Positions 1-8,082 of a stretch of 64,000 nucleotides of DNA are shown piece by piece. Origin of the DNA: JAXDTI01 sp034090045. Its GTDB lineage: Bacteria; Actinomycetota; Actinomycetes; Actinomycetales; Actinomycetaceae. How positions within the stretch are numbered: the stretch's first letter is position 1; each line of letters opens with the position of its first letter. Below the pieces are notes generated by a model. The model searched no databases. It worked only from the letters and a program-made list of their open reading frames with translations, and was not told where the DNA came from. Where the stretch lies: assembly GCA_034090045.1 (NCBI GenBank), contig JAXDTI010000003.1, forward strand, positions 310,001 through 374,000, given 5' to 3'. Position numbers and translations under genes: made by a program.

Positions 1-444
1 CAACAGACGCTTTGCAACCTCAAGGTTCTTCTCCAACGGAATCGAGGAACCATCAAACATATGAGACTGATAGAACGGCAGACGACCCGCCTTTACCTCT
101 TCGATCTCCAAGTCAATCAGCGCTTCGGTCCAGGAAGCGAGTTTGTCCTCGGTGCAATGATCGGTGTGAATCGCTACAGTCACCGGGTAGTTTTTCGCGA
201 CCTCGCGGGCATAGGCAGCCATCGCGAGGGAACCGGCAACGCGATCCTTGATAGTGGAGCCGGACCAGTATTCGGCGCCGCCGACCGAAACCTGGATAAT
301 GCCGTCGGATTCGGCTTCCGCGAAACCCTGAAGGGCAGCGGTCAAAGTCTGGGAGGAGGTCACGTTGATTGCCGGGTAGGCGAACTTGCCTTCCTTTGCG
401 CGTTTCAGCATTTCCTCGTAAACATCAGGGGTTGCCAGAGGCAT
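1..444 (-). CDS. fba: Class II fructose-bisphosphate aldolase (5' part)
   Basis: This is the zinc-dependent aldolase of glycolysis and gluconeogenesis, which interconverts fructose 1,6-bisphosphate with glyceraldehyde 3-phosphate and dihydroxyacetone phosphate in the cytosol. Only the first 148 codons are present; the 3' end lies beyond the left edge. The protein begins MPLATPDVYEEML and carries HTDHC at about residues 93-97, the Asp and zinc-ligand His motif of the class II family. The ATG at 444 has an AGGAG five nucleotides upstream. About 200 nt without a gene precede it, so it probably has its own promoter, although I could not pick clear -35 and -10 boxes. Confidence 0.93.
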   Translation of the reverse strand, partial: MPLATPDVYEEMLKRAKEGKFAYPAINVTSSQTLTAALQGFAEAESDGIIQVSVGGAEYWSGSTIKDRVAGSLAMAAYAREVAKNYPVTVAIHTDHCTEDKLASWTEALIDLEIEEVKAGRLPFYQSHMFDGSSIPLEKNLEVAKRLL

Positions 445-644
445 TTTAGCTCCTTAAATTGTTGTGATTCTGACGTATTAATTATAGGTTGCGAGGCTCC
501 CGTCCGGGGCGGGTCGGAACCATCATTACTGTGATTCGCGGGACACTACGCGGCTGGATGCCCTGCGCGGGGCTGATGCTGGACGCGGCGCATTGATGTA
601 GGTGGCGTCTGTTAGGCTGTAGCAAGACAGGGAGGTACAGGTTT

Positions 645-3311
645 ATGCGGGCAGTTTTAGGTGCGGCACTCGCGGGTTTTCGGCGCAGCGCGGGGCGTTC
701 GCTGCTGGTGGCCGCACTGATTGCGGCTGTTGCGACGCTGCTGACGTATCCGATACTCGCCGATAGCGTTTCAACCCTCAAATACGATGACCCGAAACTG
801 CAGGCCACGGTTGAGTATCCACTACAGGGAACAATGTCTCAGGATGTCGGTGAATACCGAATCCACCGTGATTTTATGGACGATGAATCCTTTACCCGAC
901 TCACCACCGAACAACTGGCGAGCATCGTATCCCCCAACGAGACCGTTACCGTCGAAAACCTGCAGATATTGGTGAGCGGCACCGGTTTCTACTATGAAAT
1001 GCATGCTGAACAGGGCGATTTGCGTGATGCGCCGGGTGTGCTCGGGCTGTTGCGCGGGCGGGTGCCCGGTAAAGGCGAGATCAGCCTGTCGGTAGCCGCG
1101 GCCCGCAAAACCGGAGCCAATATCGGAGACAGCCTGGACCTGAAATACCACGACCAGTCGGTGTCGGTAACGGTGGTTGGTGTCAGTCGCGGGACCGACA
1201 ACTGGTTGGGCAGCGAGACCCTGGAGATGGATGCCGCAGACGCGGAGAAATACCAGTCACACAGGTGGTACGTTATCGGGGATGAACCGGTCACCTGGGA
1301 ACAGGTCGTGGAAATCAGTTCCCACGGTTCTGCGGTGAACTCGCGCCACGTGGAGGAAAATCCGCCGAGCCTCGCCGAGATGCAGGCCATCGGGGAGGTC
1401 CAAAAAGGCGAGAACATCGACCTCGGCGACAAACTCTGGATTTTCGTGCCCTACCTGCTGTTTTATCAATTTCTGGTGATGCTGCCGATGGTGATTGTGG
1501 CATACCTGATTATCGCGGTGATTTTCGCGCCACTGCTGCAGCTCGGGTCCCGCAACGCAGGTGAGCGAATGGCCGGTCGGACGGGCGTGCGGAACCTGGC
1601 GATTATCGGGTACTGCGTGCTGGTTGCGGCTATCGGGTGGCTGCTCGCCGCGGCGGTGACGCTGGTACTGATGGCTGTGCTGCAGGGCGGCTATACCCTG
1701 GGGCTGGCGCAGACCTGGCAGGGGGTGTTCGCTCTCGCTCAGATAGCGCTGCTGCTGATTGCCGGACCGATGATATGGATGCTGATTAAGGGGCAGCGGG
1801 CTGCCGTTTCTGCCCCCGCGCCAATAAACCTGACCGCTATCACAGCAAATCGTAGGCGAGGGCACCCAATCATCTCGCTGCTGTTGCTGCTCGCCGGGCT
1901 GGCGATACTGGTGCCGACAATGAACACCGAATATCAAGGTTTCGAGGCGCTGGCGATTATGTTCCTGGCTCCCCCGGCTCTACTGCTGATGATTGCGGGC
2001 GCGATAGGGCTTATTACGGTTATATATGCGCTGTTCAGCCGCGGTAGAGACACCTCCCTGATTCGAGCCGCCGCCGAACGGGCACTGCTGAAAGACACCC
2101 CGATAATCCCACTGGCACGGTTCCTGGTGCCGGGCACGGCAGTGGCAACCTGCTGCATAATCATGTGGTCAGTCGGCATTTTTGGGGCGGGACCCGGCGA
2201 CCCCGATGCGCCGAATCGCGCCACCGCGATAATCAGCGACCAGGACGACTATGACACGCAGCTCGACCCGGCAGATTTCAACGGCGAGCGAGAAAAACAG
2301 ATAACCAAACTTTCGGAAACTCTGCAGGGCAAATACGGTTCGGCTGCGGTACTGGATGAGTATTCCATCAACATCACAACGGATGAGTATTGGACGGACT
2401 ATCGCCTGCTGCTGCCATACCGTCTTTTCGCACAGAACTCGACAGCGAATTGTTGGGAGAAAGATAAAGGCAAGTTCAAGGCCGCGGATTGCTCAGGTGA
2501 CGACGGTATTTACGGCGACCTGACAGTGGTGCCGGTATCAGATTTCGATGCTTTGGCGCGGGTGCTGCAACTCGATGAGACAGCAGCCGAAACTGCCAGC
2601 GAGACCTGGAATGCCGGCGGAATCATCAGCTATACCGGTGAGCTGAAAGACGAAGTGCACAGCGCGGACACGATCCTCGAATACTCCCAGACATACCGCG
2701 ACGACCAGGGCGAGAACGCCTATATCCTGCGCAGCGCCGAACTGCAGATAGCACAGGTTGAGACCACTCAGCACACCGCGACCGCGCCGCATTTCGACAC
2801 GGTTGCCTATATGTCTTTTGACGCATTTGAGGCTCTCGGCGGCGAGGGCTATTTGACGACCCGCACCCTGGTTTTTGAGCGTCCACTGTCTCCCATTGCG
2901 CTGATCGGTATCCGCTCGATGGATGCACAGAACGACCTGTTGGAGATCGAGACCGCGCAGGGCATCAGCCCCGAGATGCTCGGGATACCGGCAGTGCTGT
3001 TGGTACTGTTCCTGACCGTATTTGTGCTGATTAGGGTGGTATTACGGCGTACGTATCCGGCGGGTGACACGCTGCTGTTAGGTGGCGTAACCGCGCTGCT
3101 GGGTGCCGGCTTGCCGCTGCTCAGTTCGCTGCTGTGCCTGCCCTACCTGGCCAGAACCGCCGGTGTCGCGAGACATTTGCATTACATTTTGCTCGTGTTG
3201 ACGGCGGTACTCCTGCCGATTGTGCTCACCGCGGGAGTGGTGATGCTGGGAGCCTGGCTGGGTGGGCGCGTTGCTGCTCGCGGCAGCGATGGCGTTAAGC
3301 GTGCTGGATAA
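645..3311 (+). CDS. Large FtsX/MacB-like membrane protein
   Basis: This 888-residue integral membrane protein has an N-terminal transmembrane helix at about residues 17-40. An extracellular domain of roughly 220 residues follows, then a block of about six helices (residues ~265-515), a second soluble domain, and three C-terminal helices. This two-times soluble plus membrane layout resembles double FtsX-like ABC permeases (known for lipoprotein export, peptide efflux or sensing). No ATPase gene is adjacent, so an ABC role is only inferred. The ATG at 645 is preceded by GGAGGT at 631-636. Its last codons overlap the end of the convergent methyltransferase gene by 17 nt. The substrate is unknown. 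Confidence 0.6.
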   Translation: MRAVLGAALAGFRRSAGRSLLVAALIAAVATLLTYPILADSVSTLKYDDPKLQATVEYPLQGTMSQDVGEYRIHRDFMDDESFTRLTTEQLASIVSPNETVTVENLQILVSGTGFYYEMHAEQGDLRDAPGVLGLLRGRVPGKGEISLSVAAARKTGANIGDSLDLKYHDQSVSVTVVGVSRGTDNWLGSETLEMDAADAEKYQSHRWYVIGDEPVTWEQVVEISSHGSAVNSRHVEENPPSLAEMQAIGEVQKGENIDLGDKLWIFVPYLLFYQFLVMLPMVIVAYLIIAVIFAPLLQLGSRNAGERMAGRTGVRNLAIIGYCVLVAAIGWLLAAAVTLVLMAVLQGGYTLGLAQTWQGVFALAQIALLLIAGPMIWMLIKGQRAAVSAPAPINLTAITANRRRGHPIISLLLLLAGLAILVPTMNTEYQGFEALAIMFLAPPALLLMIAGAIGLITVIYALFSRGRDTSLIRAAAERALLKDTPIIPLARFLVPGTAVATCCIIMWSVGIFGAGPGDPDAPNRATAIISDQDDYDTQLDPADFNGEREKQITKLSETLQGKYGSAAVLDEYSINITTDEYWTDYRLLLPYRLFAQNSTANCWEKDKGKFKAADCSGDDGIYGDLTVVPVSDFDALARVLQLDETAAETASETWNAGGIISYTGELKDEVHSADTILEYSQTYRDDQGENAYILRSAELQIAQVETTQHTATAPHFDTVAYMSFDAFEALGGEGYLTTRTLVFERPLSPIALIGIRSMDAQNDLLEIETAQGISPEMLGIPAVLLVLFLTVFVLIRVVLRRTYPAGDTLLLGGVTALLGAGLPLLSSLLCLPYLARTAGVARHLHYILLVLTAVLLPIVLTAGVVMLGAWLGGRVAARGSDGVKRAG

Positions 3312-3906
3312 TCCAGGCCCACATGGCGATTGCGGCGGCGTGCCCGACATTGATCGACCTGGTGGAACCGTACTGTTTGATGTGGCAGATCTCGCGACAG
3401 ACGACCTGCATCTCTTCGCTCAGCCCCCGCGACTCGGATCCGAAAACCAGTACCGCGCGTTTCGGCAGCGCATGATTCTCAATTGGTACCGAACCGGGAA
3501 CATTGTCGATTCCAATAATCTCCAGGTCGCGCGCCCGCGCGTCGGCAGCGAACTCGATCGGCGTTTGAAAATGGTCAACGTGTTGATAGCGGTCGGTAAC
3601 CATGGCGCCACGCCGGTTCCAGCGATGCTTACCGACGATATGCACACGGGCGACCGCGAAAGCGTTGGCGGTTCGCACTATCGATCCGATATTGAAATCG
3701 TGATCCAGGTTCTCGATAGCCACCTCGAAAGGATGCCGAGTGGTATCCAGGTAATCCCTGATAGCATCACGTTTCCAATACCTAAACCGATCCTCTACAT
3801 TGCGCCGATCTCCCTCGGCGAGCAACACCGGATCATAGTAGTCCTCGTCCGGCCAGGCACCATGACCGCCCGGCCAGGGACCAACCCCGACAGAATCATC
3901 AACCAT
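3295..3906 (-). CDS. SpoU-family RNA 2'-O-methyltransferase (TrmH-like)
   Basis: This enzyme probably methylates a ribose 2'-OH in tRNA or rRNA using S-adenosylmethionine and folds as a knotted SPOUT domain. The 203-residue protein has the three SpoU motifs: NIGSIVRTANAF (catalytic Arg), VLVFGSESRGLSEEM, and SINVGHAAAIAMW near the C-terminus. The reading frame is open upstream into pyrE, but the conserved protein starts at MVDDS. The ATG at 3906 lies behind a GGGGGAG ribosome binding site, so I use that start. The target nucleotide cannot be told from sequence. It lies downstream of pyrE on the same strand with a ~110-nt gap. Confidence 0.85.
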   Translation of the reverse strand: MVDDSVGVGPWPGGHGAWPDEDYYDPVLLAEGDRRNVEDRFRYWKRDAIRDYLDTTRHPFEVAIENLDHDFNIGSIVRTANAFAVARVHIVGKHRWNRRGAMVTDRYQHVDHFQTPIEFAADARARDLEIIGIDNVPGSVPIENHALPKRAVLVFGSESRGLSEEMQVVCREICHIKQYGSTRSINVGHAAAIAMWAWIIQHA

Positions 3907-4015
3907 TAAACACACTCCCCCTGTGTGAATAGTGAAAACATGACGGGTCTGTGGTATCTGTTTCAGGCACTGCCAGAATTCACACGTTTTACGTTCGTTA
4001 TGCCGATGCCCGGGA

Positions 4016-4603
4016 TTATTCCGGCTGCGGTTCGTTCGCCAGACCCAGATCGTCGAGCGTGAGTGCCGCGAGATACGGTACCCCCTCGGCCTCGATACGC
4101 TCTTTCGCGCCGGTAGCCCGATCGGCCACCACCGCAACCGCGAGAACATTTGCGCCTGCGGCCCGCAAAGCAGCTATGGCCTGCAGCGGCGAGCCGCCAG
4201 TCGTCGAGGTGTCTTCCAGGATGACAACGTTGCGACCCGCTACTTCCGGACCTTCAACCTGGCGCCCCATGCCGTGATCTTTCGGAGACTTGCGCACCAC
4301 GAAAGCATCAATATCCAGGCCGCGGGAGGCCGCTGCATGAAGGATAGCGGTAGCTACCGGATCAGCCCCCATCGTCATTCCACCTACCGCGTCAATATCG
4401 TCAGCAGTGAAACCAGACTGCTCCAGGAGATCCAGCATCACGTGACCTATCAGGGGTGCAGCCTCATGATGCAAGGTGGCGCGGCGCATATCCACATAGA
4501 ATGTCGATTGTTTGCCGCTGGCCAGCGTGAACTTGCCGTGCTGCACCGCGAGGTCACGCACCAGCTCTGCCAGCCTGGTCTTGTGCGTATCGTTTGTTTC
4601 CAT
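4016..4603 (-). CDS. pyrE: Orotate phosphoribosyltransferase
   Basis: The enzyme makes orotidine 5'-monophosphate from orotate and PRPP, the fifth step of de novo pyrimidine synthesis, in the cytosol as a dimer. The 195-residue length fits the short bacterial form. The PRPP-binding motif VVILEDTSTTGGS lies at about residues 126-138. The mobile catalytic loop VRKSPKDHG is near residues 103-111. The start METNDTHK at 4603 agrees with the family. No other pyrimidine gene is in the window, so it is not in a pyr operon here. The upstream intergenic region is occupied by a large imperfect palindrome. Confidence 0.95.
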   Translation of the reverse strand: METNDTHKTRLAELVRDLAVQHGKFTLASGKQSTFYVDMRRATLHHEAAPLIGHVMLDLLEQSGFTADDIDAVGGMTMGADPVATAILHAAASRGLDIDAFVVRKSPKDHGMGRQVEGPEVAGRNVVILEDTSTTGGSPLQAIAALRAAGANVLAVAVVADRATGAKERIEAEGVPYLAALTLDDLGLANEPQPE

Positions 4604-4646
4604 GCCCCCATCCTATCGGGAGTCTGCCTCTACGAGGGAGCACCGT

Positions 4647-4820
4647 CGTGCACGAACGGATAAGTGGCGGACACGAACGGATAAGTCCTCGGGATTATTT
4701 TGGCAATATGTCACACCAGTAACAGCCCTGAATGACATAACCCCAGCTAGGCGCATCGCTGTTACTGGTGTGGCAGGTGTGCTTATCCGTTCGTGCACAG
4801 GAGCTATCCGTTCGTGCACG
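4647..4820. repeat. 174-bp nested imperfect palindrome with GTGCAC-capped arms
   Basis: Two direct copies of ACGAACGGATAAG at the left end (arms 4647-4664 and 4671-4685) are mirrored by two inverted copies at the right end (4782-4798 and 4804-4820). The outermost arms read CGTGCACGAACGGATAAG and its complement. A second, inner dyad pairs 4712-4725 (CACACCAGTAACAG) with 4759-4772. The element fills the divergent pyrE/xth intergenic region and has no convincing ORF. It resembles in plan, but not in arm sequence, the element at 9704-9870. Possible readings are a MITE-like element, a transcribed double hairpin, or a regulatory array. Confidence 0.8.
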
Positions 4821-4859
4821 CCCCACCCGCATTCCTGAGGGGCGGCTAAAATTGGGTAC

Positions 4860-5633
4860 ATGAGGATTGCGACTTGGAATGTAAACTCGGTGCGTTCCCG
4901 GGCGGAGCGTGTCGTGGCGTTCCTGAAACGCCACGACGTGGACGCTCTCGCCATGCAGGAAATCAAATGCCGCCCCGACCAGTTCCCGGCACTGCCCTTT
5001 GAACAGGCAGGGTATCAAGTCGCCGCGCACGGTCTCGACCAGTGGAACGGTGTCGCAATAGCCTCCCGAGTGGGACTCACCGACATCGAACACAACTTCC
5101 CCGGTCAGCCAGCTTTCAACGGAATAGTCGAAGCGCGCGCCCTCAAGGCGACTATCGGCACCGACACCGGCATCCCGATTCGGCTGGTCAGCCTCTATAT
5201 TCCCAACGGTCGCGAACTCGACAACCCCCATTACCGCTACAAACTGGATTGGCTCTCGGCTCTGCGAATCGCCGCCGCCAACCCTGAGCAGGACACGCTG
5301 CTGGCGGGAGATTGGAATGTTGCACCGCTGGACACCGACGTTTGGGACATTAACCTTTTTTCCGGAGCCACACATGTTTCCGAACCTGAACGCGCAGCCT
5401 TTAAGGCATTTGAACAGGCAGGATACCGTGAAGTCAGCCGGGATGCGGCACCCGGTTATTCGTACTGGGATTACCGGCAGCTGCGGTTCCCACGAAACGA
5501 GGGTATGCGCATCGATTTCATGTATGCCAGCGCCGGGCTCGCAACGCGGGTCACCGGCGGGTTTATCGACAGGGATGAACGCAAGGGTAAAGGCGCCTCC
5601 GACCACGCACCCCTGGCCATCACATTAAAGTGA
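4860..5633 (+). CDS. xth: Exodeoxyribonuclease III
   Basis: This is the AP endonuclease and 3'-5' exonuclease of base excision repair, an Mg2+-dependent member of the exonuclease-endonuclease-phosphatase family. The 257-residue protein starts MRIATWNVNSVRSR. It has MQEIK (metal-binding Glu), the SLYIPNGRE segment, LLAGDWNVAPLDTDV and the terminal SDHAPL catalytic Asp-His motif, all in family order. The length is normal for XthA. It stands alone on the plus strand, divergent from pyrE, with the palindromic element covering its upstream region up to 40 nt before the start codon. Confidence 0.95.
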   Translation: MRIATWNVNSVRSRAERVVAFLKRHDVDALAMQEIKCRPDQFPALPFEQAGYQVAAHGLDQWNGVAIASRVGLTDIEHNFPGQPAFNGIVEARALKATIGTDTGIPIRLVSLYIPNGRELDNPHYRYKLDWLSALRIAAANPEQDTLLAGDWNVAPLDTDVWDINLFSGATHVSEPERAAFKAFEQAGYREVSRDAAPGYSYWDYRQLRFPRNEGMRIDFMYASAGLATRVTGGFIDRDERKGKGASDHAPLAITLK

Positions 5634-5664
5634 AACTCTAACAGAGCCTCACCGCCGCAAATAC

Positions 5665-5700
5665 TTGACTTTCGAGAGAGAGAGAGAGAGAGAGTAATTC
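5665..5700 (+). promoter_or_regulatory. Putative promoter with a GA repeat as spacer
   Basis: TTGACT (5665-5670) matches a -35 box in five of six positions and TAATTC (5695-5700) is a weak -10 box. The 24-nt spacer between them is mostly (GA)n and is too long for a normal sigma-70-type promoter. Three fewer GA units would give 18 nt. This suggests that repeat length could set promoter strength. Confidence 0.4.
5674..5694. repeat. Dinucleotide repeat (GA)10G
   Basis: This is an uninterrupted 21-nt GA tract in the 5' region of the DUF4190-type gene that starts at 5736. Short tandem repeats of this kind are known hot spots for slipped-strand mispairing. Confidence 0.97.
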
Positions 5701-5735
5701 TTGTAATCTTTTCTCTCTAATCTTATAGGAGCACT

Positions 5736-6500
5736 ATGACTGTGAATCAGCCACAACACATCACGCCACAAGAACCGATAACACAGACCAAAACCGGCAC
5801 TTCTGGTCTGGCAATAGCCTCTTTGATACTCGGAATCCTGGCAGTGCTAGGTTCTTTCGTTCCCGTTCTCAACATCGGCTCGATTCTGCTTGCAGTAATT
5901 GGTCTGATTCTTGGCATCGTTGGTGTTGCGACGCTGAAGAAAAGCGGCAAAGGCGGCAAGGTAATGGCGATTGTTGGTATCGTGTTGGCTGCCCTGGCAA
6001 TCATTATCGGTATTGCGATCAATGCAGCAGCAGCAAAGGTGGTAAACGATGTTGCCGACGAGCTAGACACCAGCGGGGAAGCTGTTCCTTCGGAATCTAC
6101 CGATAAAGGACAGGCCGAGACCACCGGGCCGCAAGAGCTGGCTGCCGGCGAAACGTTGAAGCTTGATAACGGTATGGAAATAACTGTTAGTGAGATAAAT
6201 GCGACTTTGACTGACAGCATTGGCGACACCTATGTATCTGCGACAGTGACCTACGTAAATAACGGAAACAAAAAGCTGGATTACAATTCCTTCGACTGGA
6301 AAGGAAAGGATGCGAACGGCGCAGAAACTGACACGGTTGCACCGATCATCGACAATAATGACGACTATATTGCTTCAGGCTCGTTAGATGCGGGCGGGAC
6401 TGCAACTATCAAGATAGGGTTCAAAGAGGGCACAACGTTGATCAGCTATTACTCGACCATCCTGGATGATGAACCGCAGGGAACCTGGAAAGTATCCTGA
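5736..6500 (+). CDS. DUF4190-type membrane protein with extracellular DUF4352-like domain
   Basis: This 254-residue protein begins with a short polar segment. Two glycine-rich transmembrane stretches follow at about residues 27-65 and 76-100, typical of DUF4190 proteins. An acidic linker leads to a C-terminal beta-rich domain starting near LKLDNGMEITVSEI, which resembles the telokin-like DUF4352 fold of secreted actinobacterial and Firmicute proteins. It is therefore probably a cell-surface protein of unknown function. The ATG at 5736 has AGGAG at 5727-5731. A (GA)n tract lies in its probable promoter and a strong terminator follows, so it looks monocistronic and possibly phase-variable. Confidence 0.75.
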   Translation: MTVNQPQHITPQEPITQTKTGTSGLAIASLILGILAVLGSFVPVLNIGSILLAVIGLILGIVGVATLKKSGKGGKVMAIVGIVLAALAIIIGIAINAAAAKVVNDVADELDTSGEAVPSESTDKGQAETTGPQELAAGETLKLDNGMEITVSEINATLTDSIGDTYVSATVTYVNNGNKKLDYNSFDWKGKDANGAETDTVAPIIDNNDDYIASGSLDAGGTATIKIGFKEGTTLISYYSTILDDEPQGTWKVS

Positions 6501-6517
6501 TCGCCGGTTATTTATTT

Positions 6518-6559
6518 AAAACAGCTGTCGGAGCGTTTAGGCTCCGACAGCTGTTTTTT
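6518..6559 (+). terminator. Rho-independent terminator
   Basis: A perfect 14-bp stem (6521-6534 with 6541-6554, loop GTTTAG) is followed by a T run. It ends the transcript of the membrane protein gene at 5736-6500. The A-rich left flank could also make it act weakly on the opposite strand, downstream of murB. Confidence 0.92.
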
Positions 6560-6804
6560 ACTAGCAGCTATCAAAAAACTAATCACCCTTCGGATAGTCG
6601 CGCCGCAGGGGATCCGCTCGAACTCACGAGGTGTGTGAGTTACCTAAACTGTGTTATCAGCCAACGCGGTTGCGGCTTTTACCGGGTTGTTTCCATCAAT
6701 GGGCGTGCCGTTTGTTACGAGCTGTGCCCGAATATTACCATAGCAACGAGCCACCTCTACATCGGAAAGCGCCCACTATTAAACGGCTGAAAAGCCAGGA
6801 AAGA
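6560..6804. other. Intergenic region without a recognised gene
   Basis: I see no credible ORF, tRNA or known RNA motif here. A short hairpin pairs AACTCAC with GTGAGTT around 6620-6640. The region separates two convergent genes. Confidence 0.6.
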
Positions 6805-8073
6805 TTAGCGGAGAATGACAGGTTCAGGGGTAAGGGTTATGCCGTAGCGTTCGCTCACAGTAGTGGCCACCATATCAGCCAGCTCGAAAACATCAGCCGC
6901 CGTGGCTCCACCGAGATTCGTCAACGCCAACACGTGCTTACTGGATAGCGCAGCGGGAGCATCCGGGCGCATCCTGAAGCCCGGTTCGAAACCGGAATGA
7001 TGAATCAGCCATGCCGCCGAAGACTTATAGAGCTGTCCGGTTTCAACCGGTTTGAACTGGCGAATCAGTCGTGCCTCGTCTGCTGGAATCGTGAATCGCG
7101 GAGCCTCCGCCGGGAGCCGAGCAGCCTGGCTTGCAGTCAGGATCGGGTTTGTGAAAAAAGAACCCGCAGACCAAGTATCGCGATCCGCGTCATCCAAAAT
7201 CATGCCTTTTGAACTGCGCAAATCCAAAACAGCTGTGCGAACATCGCGGGCGGACGGTCTGTCGCCTGTCGCTACGCCCAGCTGATCGGCGAGCTGCTGA
7301 TACTTCACTGGGAGGGCACGATAGTCGGGCTGAAACTGGAAAGTAACTTCCAGCACCACATATCGCCCGGTCGGCCCCCACTCACGCCCACCACCCACTT
7401 CAGCATCTGCCAACGAACGTTTAATATCCGAAGACCGATACCCGAAATGCAATGCGCCAGCAGGAATTTTGCGGGTTTTACGTTCAGCCCGGTCATACAC
7501 ACGCATCTGATACGCCGTTTCCGCGAACTCGTGACCGTAGGCACCGATATTTTGCACCGGAGCAGCACCAACCGTCCCCGGTATGCCAGAAAGGGCCTCC
7601 AGACCCGACCACTGCGCAGCCACCGTTGCCGCCACAAACTCGTCCCAGGGCTGTCCAGCAGGCGCACTCACCAGCACTCCACCACATCCCGGTTCGGAAT
7701 CTATCCGCATCCCGTGGCGGTCATCGACCACAACCAGGCCAGCAAAATTTTCGATTAAAAGGTTTGAACCGCCCCCCAGAACCAGCACCGGACAATCCTG
7801 GGCATCGGCATCACGTACAGCCGCAACCAGCTCTTCTTCGCTGTTTGCGCGAACCAGATTGGTGATCGAACCACCCAGACCGAAAGTCGTGAGCTCCGCG
7901 AAAGTCTCCCAGCCGCGCCGCCTGCTAGACGGCCAGATTACGCTATCCGTGAGCGCACCAGGGTCGATGGGCTCGAAATCCCGAGATCCTGTCGCGGGCA
8001 GCGCCGAACCGGAGCAGAACATCGAATCGGTGTCCGGGGAACCTGTTAAATCCCAGTCGGTATTAAAAGTCAT
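6805..8073 (-). CDS. murB: UDP-N-acetylenolpyruvoylglucosamine reductase
   Basis: MurB is the FAD enzyme that reduces enolpyruvyl-UDP-GlcNAc to UDP-MurNAc, the second committed step of peptidoglycan precursor synthesis in the cytosol. Motifs are TTFGLGG, VLGGGSNLLI (FAD phosphate binding), ALSGIPGTVGAAPVQNIGAYG, the YRSSDIKR region and a C-terminal LEP-type ending (TPEPVILR). The frame is 422 residues, longer than usual. About 55 residues precede the conserved FAELTTFGLGG segment, and neither the ATG at 8073 nor that at 8022 has a clear ribosome binding site, so the start is uncertain. It lies 9 nt behind the zinc-ribbon gene and probably shares its transcript. Confidence 0.9.
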   Translation of the reverse strand: MTFNTDWDLTGSPDTDSMFCSGSALPATGSRDFEPIDPGALTDSVIWPSSRRRGWETFAELTTFGLGGSITNLVRANSEEELVAAVRDADAQDCPVLVLGGGSNLLIENFAGLVVVDDRHGMRIDSEPGCGGVLVSAPAGQPWDEFVAATVAAQWSGLEALSGIPGTVGAAPVQNIGAYGHEFAETAYQMRVYDRAERKTRKIPAGALHFGYRSSDIKRSLADAEVGGGREWGPTGRYVVLEVTFQFQPDYRALPVKYQQLADQLGVATGDRPSARDVRTAVLDLRSSKGMILDDADRDTWSAGSFFTNPILTASQAARLPAEAPRFTIPADEARLIRQFKPVETGQLYKSSAAWLIHHSGFEPGFRMRPDAPAALSSKHVLALTNLGGATAADVFELADMVATTVSERYGITLTPEPVILR

Positions 8074-8082
8074 CTCGCAAAA

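Noticed and set aside
4695..5606. 303-codon minus-strand frame
   Set aside because: It runs antisense to exonuclease III, which has all family motifs.
6615..6645. Hairpin AACTCAC/GTGAGTT as a terminator or riboswitch piece
   Set aside because: The stem is short, no T run follows and no wider conserved architecture is visible.
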